Shown: piece after piece, positions 62,500-64,000 of the stretch
Numbering within the stretch: position 1 is the first letter of the stretch
Layout: every line of letters starts with the position of its first letter
From: an uncultured Bacteroidaceae bacterium
Lineage (GTDB): Bacteria; Bacteroidota; Bacteroidia; Bacteroidales; Bacteroidaceae
DNA: 64,000 nucleotides
Assembly (NCBI GenBank): GCA_905233765.1
Contig: CAJOCU010000001.1
Coordinates: 1-64,000, forward strand
Direction: 5' to 3'
The notes under the pieces: model-generated
Told to the model about the DNA's origin: nothing
Database searches by the model: none
Seen by the model: only the letters and a program-made list of their open reading frames with translations
Program-made: the position numbers and the translations under genes

Positions 62500-64000
62500 A
62501 TGACAACACTTGGATTAATCATTACCATTGCCTCTGCTGTCATCGCCATTGCTGTGGTGATTTATCAGCTGGTTTGGTATCGCCATACTCGCCCGAACAG
62601 AATGCGTGAGTTATACGATGAAGCCCAGAAGAATGCGGAGGTGATTAAGCAGAAGAAGCTCCTTGAAGTGAAGGAGAAGTTCCTCAACAAGAAAGCCGAA
62701 CTGGAGAAAGAGGTGCAACAGCGCAACCAGCAGATCCAGCAGAACGAGAACCGCCTGAAGCAGCGCGAAATCAGCCTGAACCAACGTCAGGACGAGATCA
62801 CCCGCCGCAAGAGCGAACAGGAGAACGAGCGCAAGCGCATGGAACAACAGCAGGCCATCCTCCAAAAGAAAGAAGAGGAGTTGAGCCAGCGTCTGGAGAG
62901 CCTCATCACCCAGGAACGCACACAGCTCGAGAAGATCAGCGGCCTCACCGCCGAGGAAGCCAAGGAACGACTGGTGGAGACACTGAAGGACGAAGCCAAG
63001 ACGGCGGCTGCCAGCTACATCAACGAAATCATGGACGATGCCAAGATGACTGCCAACAAAGAGGCGAAGCGCATCGTCATACAGACCATCCAGCGCGTAG
63101 CTACGGAGGCCGCCGTAGAGAACAGCGTGACGGTGTTCCACATTGACAACGACGACGTGAAAGGTCGCGTCATCGGTCGCGAAGGCCGTAACATCCGCGC
63201 CCTGGAGGCTGCAACGGGAACGGAGATTGTTGTCGATGACACCCCCGAGGCCATCGTCATCAGCGGCTTTGACCCTGTGCGCCGCGAGATTGCGCGTCTG
63301 GCCCTGCACCAGCTTGTGGCCGACGGACGCATCCATCCCGCTCGCATCGAAGAAGTGGTGGCAAAGGTGAAGAAGCAAGTCGATGAAGAGATCATGGAGA
63401 CGGGCAAGCGCACCGCCATCGACCTCGGCGTTCATGGCCTGCACCCCGAGCTTATCCGCATCGTAGGTAAGATGAAATACCGCTCCAGCTACGGACAGAA
63501 CCTGCTCCAGCATGCCCGCGAAACAGCAAACCTGTGCGCCGTCATGGCATCGGAGCTGGGCCTCAACGCCAAGAAGGCAAAGCGCGCCGGTCTGCTCCAC
63601 GATATCGGCAAGGTGCCTGATGAGGAGCCGGAACTGCCACACGCACTCTATGGTGCCAAGCTGGCTGAGAAGTTCAAGGAGAAACCGGACATCTGCAACG
63701 CCATCGGCGCTCACCATGAGGAGATGGAGATGACATCGCTCATCGCCCCCATCGTGCAGGTGTGCGACGCCATCAGCGGTGCACGTCCCGGTGCACGTCG
63801 TGAGATTGCCGAGGCTTATATCAAACGCCTGAAGGACCTTGAGAACATCGCCATGAGTTACACGGGTGTCACCAAGACCTACGCCATTCAGGCAGGACGC
63901 GAGTTGCGCGTCATCGTGGGTGCCGACCAGATTGACGATAAGCAGATCGAGACGCTCAGCACGGACATCGCCACGAAGATCCAGAACGAGATGACGTATC
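62500..64000 (+). CDS. rny: Ribonuclease Y, partial at the window edge
   Basis: The first 500 codons are visible and the frame is open to the end of the window. It has an N-terminal membrane anchor ([24 protein letters not shown]), a long coiled coil (about 40-170), a KH domain ([19 protein letters not shown] near 225) and an HD domain ([19 protein letters not shown] near 367, metal-binding HD). The family is about 510-520 residues, so little is missing. RNase Y starts mRNA decay in many bacteria lacking RNase E. Confidence 0.96.
   Translation, partial: MTTLGLIITIASAVIAIAVVIYQLVWYRHTRPNRMRELYDEAQKNAEVIKQKKLLEVKEKFLNKKAELEKEVQQRNQQIQQNENRLKQREISLNQRQDEITRRKSEQENERKRMEQQQAILQKKEEELSQRLESLITQERTQLEKISGLTAEEAKERLVETLKDEAKTAAASYINEIMDDAKMTANKEAKRIVIQTIQRVATEAAVENSVTVFHIDNDDVKGRVIGREGRNIRALEAATGTEIVVDDTPEAIVISGFDPVRREIARLALHQLVADGRIHPARIEEVVAKVKKQVDEEIMETGKRTAIDLGVHGLHPELIRIVGKMKYRSSYGQNLLQHARETANLCAVMASELGLNAKKAKRAGLLHDIGKVPDEEPELPHALYGAKLAEKFKEKPDICNAIGAHHEEMEMTSLIAPIVQVCDAISGARPGARREIAEAYIKRLKDLENIAMSYTGVTKTYAIQAGRELRVIVGADQIDDKQIETLSTDIATKIQNEMTY

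Overview
The window reads as a chromosomal segment of a Bacteroidales bacterium, most likely of the Prevotella group. The signs are Bacteroidetes-type -7 promoter elements (TAnnTTTG) before many genes, a short primary sigma factor without region 1.1, a TonB receptor, a type IX secretion plug protein, a large secreted protein with a type IX C-terminal sorting signal, a eukaryote-like prolyl-tRNA synthetase, and gene strings coaX/OMP/lptC/CNNM/ppiD and zapA/rny. No rRNA, tRNA, phage, transposase or CRISPR was seen. One structural RNA, RNase P RNA, is present.

Layout. 0.2-17.6 kb (minus strand): an RND efflux set (membrane fusion protein, pump, outer-membrane factor) runs into an aminotransferase, a porin, a sodium/solute symporter, a TonB receptor, two phenylacetate-CoA ligases, an ACT protein, an endonuclease/exonuclease/phosphatase-fold protein and an anaerobic sulfatase-maturase-like radical SAM enzyme. 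17.8-23.1 kb: a creatininase-family hydrolase diverges from an omega-amidase, which is followed by indolepyruvate:ferredoxin oxidoreductase iorA-iorB and an alpha/beta-hydrolase lipoprotein. 23.1-34.0 kb (minus): DUF4105 protein, alkaline phosphatase, SecA and a four-gene MacAB-like exporter. 34.1-42 kb (plus): coaX, an outer-membrane protein, lptC, a CNNM/CBS protein, ppiD, an NTF2-like protein and a TerB-DnaJ protein. 42-46.3 kb (minus): two AmpG-like MFS transporters and proS. 46.4-55.5 kb: OmpA lipoprotein (plus), then a minus block of htrA and rpoD, with rpoD overlapping a secreted protein, an HPr-kinase-like protein, an S26-type peptidase, PqqD, mtgA, the type IX plug protein and a TRIC channel. 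55-64 kb (plus): a small HAD phosphatase, rnpB, a 1310-residue surface protein, rfbA, an unrecognised protein, a coiled-coil protein, zapA and RNase Y, which is cut by the window edge.

The two phenylacetate-CoA ligases, the ACT protein, IorAB and the aminotransferase could together interconvert aryl acids and aromatic amino acids. The rpoD-linked kinase/peptidase/PqqD group looks like part of a peptide-handling system with no visible substrate, and is the best candidate here for an undescribed system.

The most striking sequence-level feature is repeats. At least ten GC-rich palindromes (CCCCTCCC-loop-GGGAGGGG type) and many short AT-rich repeat tracts sit at gene junctions. Several are read in frame inside genes (iorA, the first phenylacetate-CoA ligase, the exporter subunits, an MFS transporter, lptC), so they appear to have become protein sequence.
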